A stretch of 23,462 bases of DNA from NCBI GenBank assembly GCA_000349905.1, contig KB722745.1, positions 608,590 through 632,051 of the forward strand, given 5' to 3'. The stretch comes from Volvariella volvacea V23 (Eukaryota; Basidiomycota; Agaricomycetes; Agaricales; Pluteaceae). This document shows positions 9,621-18,883 of this stretch, in pieces; positions within the stretch are counted from its first letter, which is position 1, and each line of letters starts with the position of its first letter. The notes beneath the pieces were generated by a model. The model made no database searches, was not told the origin of the DNA, and worked only from the letters and a program-made list of their open reading frames with translations. A program made the translations under genes and the position numbers.

Positions 9621-10102
9621 AGCTGAAGCTGTAATTGGAAAGCGGGAGTTGGCGGGCTCAGATTCCACCTCGAGTCTGCCTGTGGGTAGCAAGTGCCGGA
9701 CTCGGAGGCGCCTCATGGTCGCTTTGTGGGTAGGCATAGCTCCCGCACTACGAGACGAATTACCCGGTGTTTGTGTCACCTTTCATGGTGAAGATGAGCT
9801 GCTCCCCATTCCTACTGGTGATTGCTATGGCTTTACCAGTTGGGTACTCTTCCTAGATGGGTTGGATGCCCATTACTGTGGCGGTGGACGAGAAGTGGGC
9901 AGTAGACATGTTTTTGGGGCTGGCAAGCAGGTCAAGCGCGTGGTTCTATTGAACATGTGACGTGACGCATAGCCGCGTAATCTCGTGACAGTCGCGTGCG
10001 CAACATTGTAATTTAAGGGGATGAATCGCTGCGCTCGCCGCCAAACTCGAGAACCACCGGATAACATGCAGGGACGTCGACTTTTGCATCCGCATTATTG
10101 CG

Positions 10103-10318
10103 ATGGCGTGCCTCTTTGACAACTATAGAGTAGGCTGGGTACAGCACCGCGGGAGAGAGCGTGCGGCGCTTGTTTTGGCGTCGACTCTGCCCGATGTTGA
10201 TTTGCCATATCCGCCTTTGGCTGGGCAGTTGGGGGAGCCGCTGGAGAGGTATAAGGAGATTATGGGTACCGATGCTTACCCCCGGTGGTACAAAGCTTTA
10301 TATGTGCGTTGCTTTTGA
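10103..10318 (+). pseudogene. Possible exon or relic, function unknown
   Basis: A 71-codon open frame whose second half (LPDVDLPYPPLAGQLGEPL, then RYKEIMGTDAYPRWYKALY) reads like real protein, with aromatic and charged residues in plausible order, unlike the other small frames around it. I do not recognise the family. It has no convincing flanking exons and the G+C is higher than in its surroundings. Treat as a candidate fragment only. Confidence 0.25.
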
Positions 10319-10918
10319 AGTCCCAATCGTCCGTGCAATGCTCACGCATGCTTTGGATTCGTAGTGACATGAGACTTCGCCCTGTGCCTGCTGTTTCAGC
10401 TCTTGTGCCATTCCCATTTGTTGTCGGGTTGCAAGCATTTTAATAGAATCGTAGCATCCACCAGACTGCAAAATGTCGCTTCCAGGCCTAATGTATACTA
10501 GCAGAGTCCCGTACGATGACACCCGTCACCAGATACAGGAAGAACCCGTAGGATAGGCGGGGACAGAGGGCGTGAAGTAAGAGGGGAGTAAGCCAATTCA
10601 TATGTATTGTATATGTATCTCTCCTACAACATAAAATAGTAACAATAACTACCAAACTATATGATCTTACAATATCAACGCTACATTCCTATATCAAAAA
10701 CCGAACACTAAAATCTCAGCACAAATATTAATGGGCAACAATACCTGATAATACAACGAAAAGAGCTCGAAGAAAAATAGGGGCACGTAGGCTTCATGGA
10801 GGTCATCATTAAAATGCGGCAGGGGAAGAGAAAAAGAAGAGAAAGAAAATTTCATCACTTCAAATAATAGAACAGAATGGTCCATTCCCTTCTTGATGCT
10901 ACTCGCTCAAGACAAGAT

Positions 10919-13900
10919 TCACCTCAACCCTCCACCATTAGCATTCTCCGCCTCCGAATCAGTCGCGAACCTCCCCGAGCCATATCCCTGCGATGCCCCT
11001 CCTGCACTCGAATCATCGACATACGCATTAAGATAATCATATTGATCATCCTCTCCCCTAAAACTAACAGGCCTACCGCCAGGTCCAGGTCCACCCCCTT
11101 GCTGTGCCCCAGCCCCAACACCCTCCATCCGTCTCGCATACGTATCCACAGTCGGCGATTTCTTCTTCACACTCAACGGGCTCGTTCCTCCAGTCCCCAC
11201 ACCTCCACCTGCACCCGCTCCAACGTCCTGTCCTGACCCTCCACCTGCACCGACATCAAAAGTCCCAAGCCTCGGCGACGGCCTCTTAAATGCAGCAGCA
11301 GAGATCGTCTTCTGTCCTCCAATCCCCGGCGACCCGCCAGGTCCCGGAATACTCACTCCACCTGGACTGTTCAACGACGTATTGGACCTATTGAACGCCG
11401 GGAAGCCCAGACTTCCACCTCTAGCCCCACCGCTGCTCGGTTCCCGACTCGCGAGCTCAGGCGGCTTAGGCGCGGTCGGTGAAGACGTCAACGACGCAGG
11501 GGAGTATATAGGCGACAGCGGTGGCAAGGTGAACGACCCTCTCCGCTCTCGCGCTTCGTCTCTGGTCGTGGGCTGGGGCTCTTCAAAAGGAGGTGGGGGC
11601 AGGGGAGAGTTCAGCTTTGCGGTATTGCCGAATCCCGGCGATCTCGGGGATGGACCAGCGCCTGCACTAGCACCAGCACCAGCACCCGTCGCCGGGGCAG
11701 GCGGCGAAATACCCTGATCATACCGACTCCCCGTAGCACTCGACGGCCTTCTACTATGCCCACTCCCGCCCCCTTCGCTCGCCCCAGTCCCAGCCGGACC
11801 ATGACCAGGCGGGTCATACCTCCCCTGGAACGACGACGTCGAGATCGACGGCGAATTCGACAGGTACGGCGAATGCGCCTGTGCATACGCCTGCGCGGGT
11901 GTCACAAACGACGGCGAGCCGGGCGAGTGCGGGGGCTGCAGATGCTGGGCGGGTGCGTCCAGGGATTGTTTGCTGCCCCCCGTGACTGCGGTTGGAGTCG
12001 CGACGTCGTATTGGACATCAGAGATGCTCCGTCTGTCGCGTAATGGAGATGGCGGGTGCTGGTACTGCGAATATCCGGTCGTGCCAGGATACGACTGTTC
12101 GTAGCCCGTATCACTCGGTCCGGATGGCGGTGGTGGCGACTGGTTCCAAGCCGAGGCTCTAGGTGTCACAGGCGATGCTCCCGGTAATGGCGATGGANNN
12201 NNNNNNNNNNNNNNNNNNNNNNNNNNNNNNNNNNNNNNNNNNNNNNNNNNNNNNNNNNNNNNNNNNNNNNNNNNNNNNNNNNNNNNNNNNNNNNNNNAGC
12301 AATCTCCCGTGCCACCGCTGCATTTTGGGACTTCTCGTCCCTGGGCCATTCTCTTCCGCTTTCACCCGTGGAGGGTTGCGATTCACTGTAAGAGGGAGGA
12401 GCGGGCCCAGTAGGACCAGCTGGGGGTGGGGATTGACTTGAACCTGGTTCCTTGGTGTCGGGAAGGAACTTTGGTGGCGGGACTCGTTGAGGTCTAGCAT
12501 AAGCTGGCTGAGGTTGAGGTTCTGGTGGAGCCACTGCAAAAAGTGCAAGAGTCAGTCCAGCACATTTCATCATTGTAAAACACAAAAACCTACCAGTACC
12601 CAACGCAGCCTTTTCCCTATCCTCCTGCTCCCTCAACTCCTTCGCGGCTCTCTCATACCTCTCATTCATCTCATGGTCAATATCACTAACTTCTCCAAAC
12701 CTAACATGCTTCGAGCTGGACGTTTCGGACCTCCGATCGTCATCATCTGCACTAAGCATATACGCCAACATAGCGTCTTGGTTATTGTGATCGAGCGTAG
12801 GGCCTCGAGGAGGTTCAGACCCCTCATTCCAAGGATTCTGCAAATCCTGTGGGAGTGAATTCGATTTCTCAGGGAGCGGAGGAGGTCCCGCCACAGGCAA
12901 AACCGTAGGAACAGGGAAAGGCGGCGAAACAGGTGAAGGCACCCTTGGCACCCCTGCCCCATCCTGACCTGGCCTGAGACCTTGATTGCCATAGACATCC
13001 TGTCCTTGGCGTCCTTGCGTCTGATAATTGTTGAAGTCAGAGGTAATGTTGATCCCGTCACTGGATAGAGCTTCAGCTATCGAACTGGAAAACGAAGGTC
13101 CTATCTCCTGCCTTGAGCTCAAGGAAGGTGGCTGATCGCGGTTATACCCATAACTATATTGTGGATCTGGACCACCTGGACCGAAGGAACCGGTGTTCGA
13201 ACCAATCGTATCGTTGTTTTGACGAGACTTGATGGGGAAAGCCGCAAATCTTCCTCCCGATGTCGAGTTGTCAATTGGCCTGGATGGGCTGCCTGACATG
13301 ACACCAAAATCGTCCACGGGGCGAGACAAAGAGGGGTCTTGGTTATACTGTCTTTGGGAAGAGTCGCTATAGCCAACTGAAGATGGTGTCGGACGTGGTT
13401 CGGGCATAGGAACGCTGAAAGGAGAGGGTGCGAGGAGGGTGGACTGTTCAGGTTGGTTATTGAGGTAGTCTGGTGGAGGAGGTACTTGATCCAGATTTCC
13501 AAACGAAGGTCGTCCTCCGGTACTAGTTGGAGACAGAGGAGGTGTAGACGGTGCAGCGCCTGGAGGGGGAGGGGGAGCATAGGCTGAATCATCAGGTTGA
13601 GATGGTCTATTGCCTTGTGGTGCGGCGCTCGAAAGAACGACTTCGCCTATGCAACGGTTTGCCTCGGAGACGAAACGCTGAGTGTGTGGATGGCCGTAAT
13701 ACATTCTGCGAGGCATCCCAGGTTGGGTGATATCCTCCGGAATTTCCTAGAGGAACAATGAGAAGGGTGCAAGGTGGAGATCGCGCAAGACGTACTCCAA
13801 TCAATAGTCTTCCATACTCTCCAACGATCTAGACAGCGAGACATTAGTTCAGGCCAAGGTCTCATACGCGCAGACTTACCGTTCCCTTCTCACAGCACTC

Positions 13901-14643
13901 AACCAGCCCCCCAAACTTCAATCCAAGCCAAGTTTTCGTAGTCGTCCTCTTGAAATCACCAAGCGAAGTTTCCTCCGTCATAATTTCCTGATCCAACATC
14001 TTGATCTCATCCTTCAGCTTATTCAAAAGATCAATCTGAGCCGGTAGATTCTTATGCTCAGTGCTCATCCTCGACAGTTTCTTCTCCGCAGATTCAGCTT
14101 TAGACAAGACGTGGCGCCGTCTCTTGCGCAGATCATCGAGGTTTTCTTCGCGCGTGCGGATTGCTTTGAGGTGTTCACGCATCGTGTGTCCGAGACTTGC
14201 ATATTGAGATAACGCGGTACCGAACTGATTGAGTATGATAGTGGAGGAGTTGAGTACATCCTGGAGGGAGATGGTTAGTTGGAAGCTTGAGCGTGGGGAG
14301 CCACTGGGAGAACTGCGGAAAGAGACGTCATGCATGGTACTCACCCCTAGATCATCACCTTCTCCCACACCCCAAGCCCTTAAAGCCTCCGAAGCCTTTG
14401 TGAAATCAGTGCTAAGTCGTTGTAGACTATCCAAGTAAACACGAAAGACATCAGACCCGGATAGGATGACGAGTGCTGTGAGTCAGCGTCTGTCCACACG
14501 ACCAGCGAGAACACGCACGAGATGATGACCGCTTTCTCTGCTGCAATCAGCTCCTGCAGTGGTCTGAGGTCTTGATTGGCTGCGAGGCCCAGCGCAGGGA
14601 TGGTCGAGTTGTGTGCGAGTCGTTTTGCTGCGGATCCGAACAT
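10919..14643 (-). CDS. PIL1: Eisosome core component, PIL1/LSP1-type, with long disordered tail
   Basis: Builds eisosomes, the protein scaffold beneath furrow-like plasma-membrane invaginations. Exons on the minus strand: 14643-14519, 14426-14345, 14260-13880, 13828-13796, 13746-12594, and 12533-10919 (crossing the N gap). The first four exons and the start of the fifth encode the Pil1 domain (about residues 1-250): MFGSAAKRLAHNSTIPALG, LQRLSTDFTKASEALRAWG, then a charged coiled-coil stretch (HKNLPAQIDLLNKLKDEI), SLGDFKRTTTKTW, LGLKFGGLVECCEKGT, IVGEYGRLLIG, EIPEDITQPGMP and RFVSEANRCIGEVV. All are strongly typical of PIL1 and its BAR-like fold. The remaining roughly 850 visible codons are Pro/Ser/Gly/Gln-rich and likely disordered, with one acidic-charged block (MLSADDDDRR..SSSKHVRFGEVSDIDHEMNERYERAAKEL). 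Yeast Pil1 is about 340 residues, so the tail is far longer. The frame before the gap does not match that after it, so the missing length is not simply 100 nt. Start ATG fits the family N-terminus. The symbol rests on domain similarity, not proven orthology (LSP1 is a paralogue). Confidence 0.92.
12198..12297. other. Assembly gap (100 N) inside the PIL1 coding region
   Basis: Exactly 100 N, a common placeholder for a gap of unknown size. It lies in the last PIL1 exon. The reading frame entering the gap from upstream (ending ..NAAVAREIA) and the one leaving it (PSPLPGASPVTPRASAW..) differ when 100 nt are counted, so the true length is not congruent with 100, or an intron is hidden in it. Confidence 0.95.
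12534..12593 (-). other. 60-nt in-phase PIL1 intron without stop codon
   Basis: Donor GTAGGT at 12593, branch-like ACTGAC, acceptor TTTTGCAG ending at 12534. Its length is a multiple of three and it has no in-frame stop. Unspliced it would insert 20 hydrophobic and cysteine-containing residues (FLCFTMMKCAGLTLALFA) between ALGTG and APPEPQ. The insert's character is unlike the polar tail, which favours intron over exon. Confidence 0.7.
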
Positions 14644-15383
14644 GGTGGATTACTTCTTGCTTGTGATACTGTACAATTCGTTGATAACTGGAGCCAACAA
14701 CAGTTTACAGAGTGCAATCCCAGGAGAAAGAGGAATCAATGAGCGAGCGTAGCTCGCCGAGACTTGGGGCGAGTGTCGAGCGTCGATGCGGGTGTGAGAG
14801 TTTGAGGAAGAGCTTGATTTGGTCAGGCGAGCAGTGATGACCGCCAACTCCGCTCTTATCGAACTGCTCTCCAGCACTGCCTTGCTCGCTCTATGCTGGG
14901 CGCTGAGCAGCTGTGCACATGCACCTGGACGAGTATTTCTCGTTAATATTCATCTTCGCAGACTACGAGCCATGGCCTCACCCACGTCATCCACCGGCAA
15001 GACGAGCCCGCATTACCTGAGCCCCTATTCCATCTGCGATTATCTCTAAAGGAAAGTAGGTACAGGGTCAAAATCGCGAGCGTCAACTTGGTGGTGGACG
15101 TTGAACATCTACTACGCCCCGCAATGCAGTCCTTTGTGGGCAGCTGGACCTACATGGCCCAACTTGGACGATCATAGGACGATCAAAGACCCACAGCCTG
15201 AGGTATGTCTTACTCTAAACTTTGCTGCTTCAGACCTTCAACTCGCGCTGACTCGGAATGCTTTGGGGAAGACCCCCGTTTAATCGGGATGCCGGTCCTG
15301 CATCTTCACTGTCTGGGCGACATGCAGTCCACCAAAGAATTGTACGTTTATAAATTTACATCCGCCTCCCCTCTTTCAAGGCG
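14644..15383. promoter_or_regulatory. Divergent intergenic region between PIL1 (-) and F-box-like gene (+)
   Basis: About 740 bp shared by two divergently transcribed genes. On the PIL1 side I see no clear TATA box; the leader on the minus strand has a pyrimidine-rich tract at about 14720-14740 and an imperfect palindrome GCGAGCGTAGCTCGC near 14742-14756. On the right, TATAAA at 15349-15354 lies 30 nt before the first ATG of the next gene. No gene is visible in between. Confidence 0.5.
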
Positions 15384-16529
15384 ATGACGAACACTCCACC
15401 CACTGCCTCGAGGAGGTCGTCTTATAAACCGCATAAATTTTCGAGTTCAGTTGAGATGTTCACCATGCTCACACCAATACTCCAGGAAGAGCGACATCAA
15501 TCGCCACGCTTCCCATGTGAAATTATAGAGCAAGTCCTCGTCGATCTCTGGTGCAATGTTCCTCTCTCTGGCGCGGAGCGCATCCATGTCATGCGAAGCC
15601 TTCCACTCGTGGACCATTCATTCCGCAGCACCTTGAAAAAACTGTCCTACACCCACGTCTACATACCTCACCCCAATTATGTCCGGGAGTTCCTCAAGAT
15701 GATCTTGGTTGATAGATTTTTGAACCCACACCCTGCTCGACATCCAAATGCACCCAGCGAGGAAGTCATCCCAAAGGACGGCCTCCAACCTAGTTTATTA
15801 GCTGATCTTGATCCTCATCGACGAGCATTTTCGCCCAATTATCTCTGCAAGTCCATAACCATCATCCACGACCTCACCCCTCTCACCGCACCACCCAAGT
15901 CCCCTTTCTCCAAGTTTGGTATAACAGGAGGGATGGATGTCACCCCAAGCAGCGCATACTTTGGTTCACACATCGACCTCTTCGGCCTTTTCATGGACCC
16001 CTATAGCACCCCACTCTTCACAGGAACAAAAAGACAAAAGGCACATCAAAGAGTCTTGTCATGCGTAAAAGAACTATCGCGGGCACTTCTGAACCATCAC
16101 CCCGATTACGTTCCTAATCTACGCTCGCTTACCATCGAGTTTGTCGATTCACACTACCAGGAGATCGTGGACATGCAGGACGCCGTTACCGTTCCCGAAC
16201 GAGTAAAGGAGCTAGAAATCAGGATACTCCAAAACGCTTACAGCGACGAGCAAAGCCCGCGCGGCAAGGAGGCAGGTGAACCTAAAGGCAGTTGGACTAG
16301 GTTCTGGAAGGAGAAGGTGTTGAGCCCACTCGCTAGCCCGATAAGTCAACTAGGGGCAGACCAGGGTTCAAAGGCCCAGTGCCAGCGCGACTGGCCACAT
16401 TACTCCACCCACTGGTGTGTGCAAAAAAGGGCAGCGACGGGGCGTTTGCAGACGCTCATTCCCATTTCCATCGACGGAGACTCTGGTGAGGGCAGAAAAG
16501 AGTACCGATACTGGACGAGGCTGGACTAG
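15384..16529 (+). CDS. F-box-like protein, single exon, Agaricomycete family
   Basis: A 381-residue open frame without introns. After a low-complexity N-terminus, RFPCEIIEQVLVDLWCNVP (about residues 43-61) followed by SLPLVDHSFRSTLKKLSYTHVYIP matches the degenerate F-box-like motif (helix, 'LV...W/FR' helix) common in large Agaricomycete families. Family members are thought to recruit substrates to SCF ubiquitin ligases, though most are untested. The last ~55 residues (from about GADQGSKAQ) are poorly protein-like, so the C-terminus may be frame-shifted or truncated relative to relatives. The start is uncertain: a TATAAA lies only 30 nt before the first ATG and another TATAAA at about 15422-15427 lies inside the frame, so Met25 (15456) could be the true start. 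Moderate confidence in a working gene. Confidence 0.65.
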   Translation: MTNTPPTASRRSSYKPHKFSSSVEMFTMLTPILQEERHQSPRFPCEIIEQVLVDLWCNVPLSGAERIHVMRSLPLVDHSFRSTLKKLSYTHVYIPHPNYVREFLKMILVDRFLNPHPARHPNAPSEEVIPKDGLQPSLLADLDPHRRAFSPNYLCKSITIIHDLTPLTAPPKSPFSKFGITGGMDVTPSSAYFGSHIDLFGLFMDPYSTPLFTGTKRQKAHQRVLSCVKELSRALLNHHPDYVPNLRSLTIEFVDSHYQEIVDMQDAVTVPERVKELEIRILQNAYSDEQSPRGKEAGEPKGSWTRFWKEKVLSPLASPISQLGADQGSKAQCQRDWPHYSTHWCVQKRAATGRLQTLIPISIDGDSGEGRKEYRYWTRLD

Positions 16530-16801
16530 CCTTCATATTTCTCTAGATTTGAATGTACTGACGCAGCTGTATCTATAGTCTAACCTCTGTATTTCTAGCA
16601 TATCTAAATGTAGCTCTTTATACACGCGACGCCGCAGTACCGCAAAAAACACGAGGCATCAGCCTGATGTCTAATTATAGCACGGCTGATCGGTCCGTCG
16701 GTCCGATCACTATGCGCACGGTGGTTCGGCTCAACTTACCCACCAACCTCCGCCAACTTTGCCCGTCTCCTCCAGATTTTCTTTCTTTGTTTACGATTTC
16801 C
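16530..16801. promoter_or_regulatory. Spacer and leader upstream of the LRR F-box gene
   Basis: TTTATACA at about 16618-16625 is a weak TATA box. The nested repeat GGTCCGTCGGTCCG (about 16692-16705) and a CT-rich tract (about 16765-16800) precede the preferred ATG at 16802. The open frame extends upstream to an ATG at 16667. Confidence 0.35.
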
Positions 16802-18523
16802 ATGTTGTCCGCCCATCTCGAAGCCCAGATAGCCCAGCTTGATGGAGAAATCAGCGCCCTGAAGATCAAACTGGCCGAGCTCTCGCGGCGCAGGAATGCT
16901 TTGCTGCCTATATCAAGGCTTCCGCCGGAGCTCGTTATCAAGGTCCTGAGCTTCAGCGTCCAGGATGCTGTATCCCAGGAGTGGTACTCGGACGTGCCTT
17001 TCTTTCGCTGGGCTCCGGCTGTGCAGTTCTATGCGTATTGGAGACGCACGGCGCTCGGCTGCCCAGCTCTGTGGACGCGTATCTGGACAACAAACCTAGG
17101 GTTTATGAGGGCCTTTGTGGATCGTTCTCTAGATCAGTCTCTGGATGTCGTCCTCTGCTCCTGGCCTATCCGCCGCCGAATCCAGCCTGCCGAATACGAT
17201 GAAATATTTAGTATCATCCTGGAAAACTTAGGTAGGATCAAAACTCTGAGCGTCCAAATTGAGTGCTCCAGCATCAGAGAAAGGGCCCATCGACTATGCA
17301 CCACACATGCTCCTCGCCTAGAAACACTGCGATATTACAACCGTCCTGGTATGGGCGAAGACGCGGCCAGAATCGATCCACCCTGCTCCAATATCGTGCC
17401 CAACCTCCGTCGAATAGACGTATCCTACTGCTCACTAGACCACTGGAGCACCCTGCTCCTTGCCAAGCTCCCCACCGTCGACACCGTCACTCTCACCGGC
17501 ATCACCTTCCGAGCCGCCCTGAACGTAATCCAGCGTTGTCCAAATGTCCGACATCTCTCCATAGATTGCACACTGGACAGGGACTCCCGAGCCCCGATGC
17601 TATCCACCGTCATGGTCATCCTCCCCAACCTCCAACACTTGCGACTGCGCGGTGCAGACCTCCCCGCGCTGGCAGGCCTCACTCTCCCGTCCATCACGCG
17701 CATGGAGATCGAAATCCTCCCCGCCGATCTCGGCGACCCATCGCGGACGTTTTGGATCCTGGAGCGGCTTTTCAAGCCGTTCAACAACCCCTCGCGGGCC
17801 AGTGCCCGGCTTGACCATTTCTGTGTCGCATTCGACGATACGAGATACGCAATCACGGGCAAAGACGCAGCGGGAGAGACGCTGATAGCATTGCTTGTCC
17901 ACGGCTCGCTGTGCTACCCCCACAGTCTCGTCATCGAGAACCTCGTCGAGCTCACCCACACAATGACAATACCCATCACCCTCATCGACGTCGACAAGTG
18001 GCACGGCAGGAGTCTCCAGGATCTGTTCTACCTCCTCCAGGACTGCCCCAACGTCCAGACGATGCGCATCCGGAATACGAATGCGCTTATCGGCTTCCTC
18101 ACGTTCCCAAATGCCCGAGATCCCGCATGCGACCCTGATTCGGCGGACAACAACAGCACGAGTAGCAGCAGTCAACCCGCGATGGACATCAGCCCGCGCT
18201 GGCCCCCCCAGTCCCCCCTCTTCGCCAAAATGCGGCGTCTGTGCCGCTGCGAAGGGTGTCACGACATGCGCGTGTCCGCGTTCCCCAACCTGGAGACGCT
18301 CGTGCTGGAGGAGGTCAACGAGGAGAAGATGGCCCAGGCCGGCGATGCGGAGTGGCTGGAGCTGCTTTTGGCGTGGCTGGAGGGGCGGAGGGAGAGGGGG
18401 CTCGAGGTGGACACGTTGAGGTTCGCGAAGAGCATGGTGCGTCGCGAGTTTTTGGAGAGGGCGATGGGTGTGGTGAATGGGGTTGATGTGGACTTGGAGG
18501 AGGTGATGGCGTACCGCAGATGA
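16802..18523 (+). CDS. Coiled-coil / F-box / leucine-rich-repeat-like protein
   Basis: An intron-less gene of 573 codons from Met 16802. Domains in order: a short coiled coil (residues 4-34, LEAQIAQLDGEISALKIKLAEL) leading into LLPISRLPPELVIKVLSF (34-51), the F-box helix, then YAYWRRTALGCPALWTRIW (second F-box part), then repeated LRR-like units such as LETLRYYNRP, NLRRIDVSYCSLDHW, NVRHLSIDCTL, NLQHLRLRGADL and NLETLVLEEVNEEK. This coiled-coil-F-box-LRR build is the commonest F-box layout in mushroom genomes; by family it would be an SCF substrate adaptor, substrate unknown. The upstream ATG at 16667 would add 45 residues without family character, so I prefer 16802. A decayed paralogue follows directly downstream in the same orientation. 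G+C content is high, especially towards the 3' end. Confidence 0.85.
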   Translation: MLSAHLEAQIAQLDGEISALKIKLAELSRRRNALLPISRLPPELVIKVLSFSVQDAVSQEWYSDVPFFRWAPAVQFYAYWRRTALGCPALWTRIWTTNLGFMRAFVDRSLDQSLDVVLCSWPIRRRIQPAEYDEIFSIILENLGRIKTLSVQIECSSIRERAHRLCTTHAPRLETLRYYNRPGMGEDAARIDPPCSNIVPNLRRIDVSYCSLDHWSTLLLAKLPTVDTVTLTGITFRAALNVIQRCPNVRHLSIDCTLDRDSRAPMLSTVMVILPNLQHLRLRGADLPALAGLTLPSITRMEIEILPADLGDPSRTFWILERLFKPFNNPSRASARLDHFCVAFDDTRYAITGKDAAGETLIALLVHGSLCYPHSLVIENLVELTHTMTIPITLIDVDKWHGRSLQDLFYLLQDCPNVQTMRIRNTNALIGFLTFPNARDPACDPDSADNNSTSSSSQPAMDISPRWPPQSPLFAKMRRLCRCEGCHDMRVSAFPNLETLVLEEVNEEKMAQAGDAEWLELLLAWLEGRRERGLEVDTLRFAKSMVRREFLERAMGVVNGVDVDLEEVMAYRR

Positions 18524-18883
18524 GGCATCCCCTGCCTTTGCCTTTGGTTTCCCTGCCCTGTCGCTTTGTTGGAGGATGGAGGGCCGGCCTTCTCGTTCTT
18601 GTGGCGGTGGATGTGGATGGTGTATGTAATATTCTTTGATACCCCTGGGCTCGTGTACTAGGATGTTTCGGTGTCTTGGCGAATTTGTATAAATGAATGT
18701 GCAGACGTTGTGCAGGTGCTGGAGCCCTCGATTCTCGTTTTTTACGATTCGATGAGTATAGATTTATGCACGTGCCGTCAGCACACCGTGACGTCAACCG
18801 ACGCACACCTAAAGAGCGTCGCAATCCTCCGGTCCCTTGTAACACCCACTGAGTTTATCTCTTCATCCTCGCAGTCAGCTCAA
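18524..18883. other. 3' UTR and spacer between F-box paralogues
   Basis: About 360 bp. No gene is supported. The frame on the opposite strand that runs through here is an antisense shadow of the F-box gene's GC-rich 3' end. A TATAAAT-like word occurs at about 18687-18693. Confidence 0.45.

Larger units (their letters stand above)
9040..10918. other. Spacer between convergent ALDH and PIL1 genes, no firm gene
   Basis: The left part carries the ALDH 3' UTR and the last few hundred bases (about 10560-10918, AT-rich) the PIL1 3' UTR. Between them lie only weak coding-like fragments (entered separately). No transposon signature or RNA gene is seen. Confidence 0.5.

Noticed and set aside
9649..9960. 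103-codon + frame after the ALDH gene
   Set aside because: No recognisable motif, overlaps a slightly better minus-strand candidate, no splice partners seen.
9956..9969. ATGTGACGTGACGCA as a cAMP-response element
   Set aside because: Two half-site-like words only, with no adjacent firm gene to regulate.
10877..12043. Several + strand frames of 60-119 codons opposite PIL1
   Set aside because: Explained as antisense shadows of the Pro/Ser/Gly-rich PIL1 tail, where stops are rare on both strands.
17263..17814. 183-codon + frame rich in Arg, His and Pro
   Set aside because: Alternate frame of the intact F-box/LRR gene; low-complexity translation.
17600..18262. 220-codon minus-strand frame, and the 176-codon one at 18315-18845
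   Set aside because: Shadows of the GC-rich F-box gene; composition is biased (Ala/Arg/Pro/Ser) with no domain.
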